Of a DNA stretch of 7,155 nt, positions 7,154 to 7,155 are shown one piece after another (position 1 is the stretch's first letter; each line of letters begins with the position of its first letter). Position numbers and translations under genes: made by a program. A model generated the notes under the pieces. The model ran no database searches. It was not told the origin of the DNA and saw only the letters and a list, made by a program, of their open reading frames with translations. The stretch covers positions 1-7,155 of the forward strand of contig NZ_PEGG01000196.1 of NCBI RefSeq assembly GCF_002737765.1. Reading direction: 5' to 3'. Source of the DNA: Caulobacter sp. B11. GTDB lineage: Bacteria; Pseudomonadota; Alphaproteobacteria; Caulobacterales; Caulobacteraceae.

Positions 7154-7155
7154 CC

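Overview
The window is about 7 kb of GC-rich bacterial chromosome. The NADP-dependent isocitrate dehydrogenase is of the alphaproteobacterial type. Together with the Cache-type hybrid histidine kinase, the DUF2939 protein and the codon use, it suggests an alphaproteobacterium, probably in or near the Caulobacterales (Caulobacter/Phenylobacterium). That placement is inferred from remembered family sequences, not from a search.

Layout from left to right: (1) 1-327, minus strand, the first 109 codons of a TrmJ/TrmH-family RNA 2'-O-methyltransferase that runs off the left edge. (2) 421-1436, plus strand, divergent from it, a class A serine beta-lactamase split over three frames. (3) 1452-3973, minus strand, convergent with the beta-lactamase, a large membrane hybrid sensor kinase (TM, Cache-like sensor, TM, HAMP, HisKA, HATPase, receiver) with one frameshift near its N-terminus. 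(4) 4169-5380, plus strand, an intact icd gene, followed by a strong intrinsic terminator at 5431-5460. (5) 5477-6360, minus strand, convergent with icd, an ATP-grasp-like protein with one frameshift. (6) 6583-7153, plus strand, divergent from it, a DUF2939 membrane-anchored protein with two frameshifts near its 3' end.

The genes alternate in orientation, so no operon is visible. Metabolism (icd), RNA modification, signalling and a beta-lactamase simply sit side by side. No mobile element, CRISPR array, tRNA or rRNA was seen.

The most striking property is quality-related. Ten frame changes occur in five of the six genes. Nine are explained by loss of one base, several at short homopolymers, and one by gain of one base. 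Putting the bases back gives whole, family-like proteins of sensible length: beta-lactamase 339 aa, kinase 840 aa, ATP-grasp 294 aa, DUF2939 190 aa. I read this mainly as sequencing or assembly error rather than wholesale gene decay. The most interesting biology is the beta-lactamase, which has an apparent insertion of about 35 residues in its omega loop, Gln in place of Asn170, and Lys-Ala-Gly in place of Lys-Thr-Gly. I found no convincing new multi-gene system.
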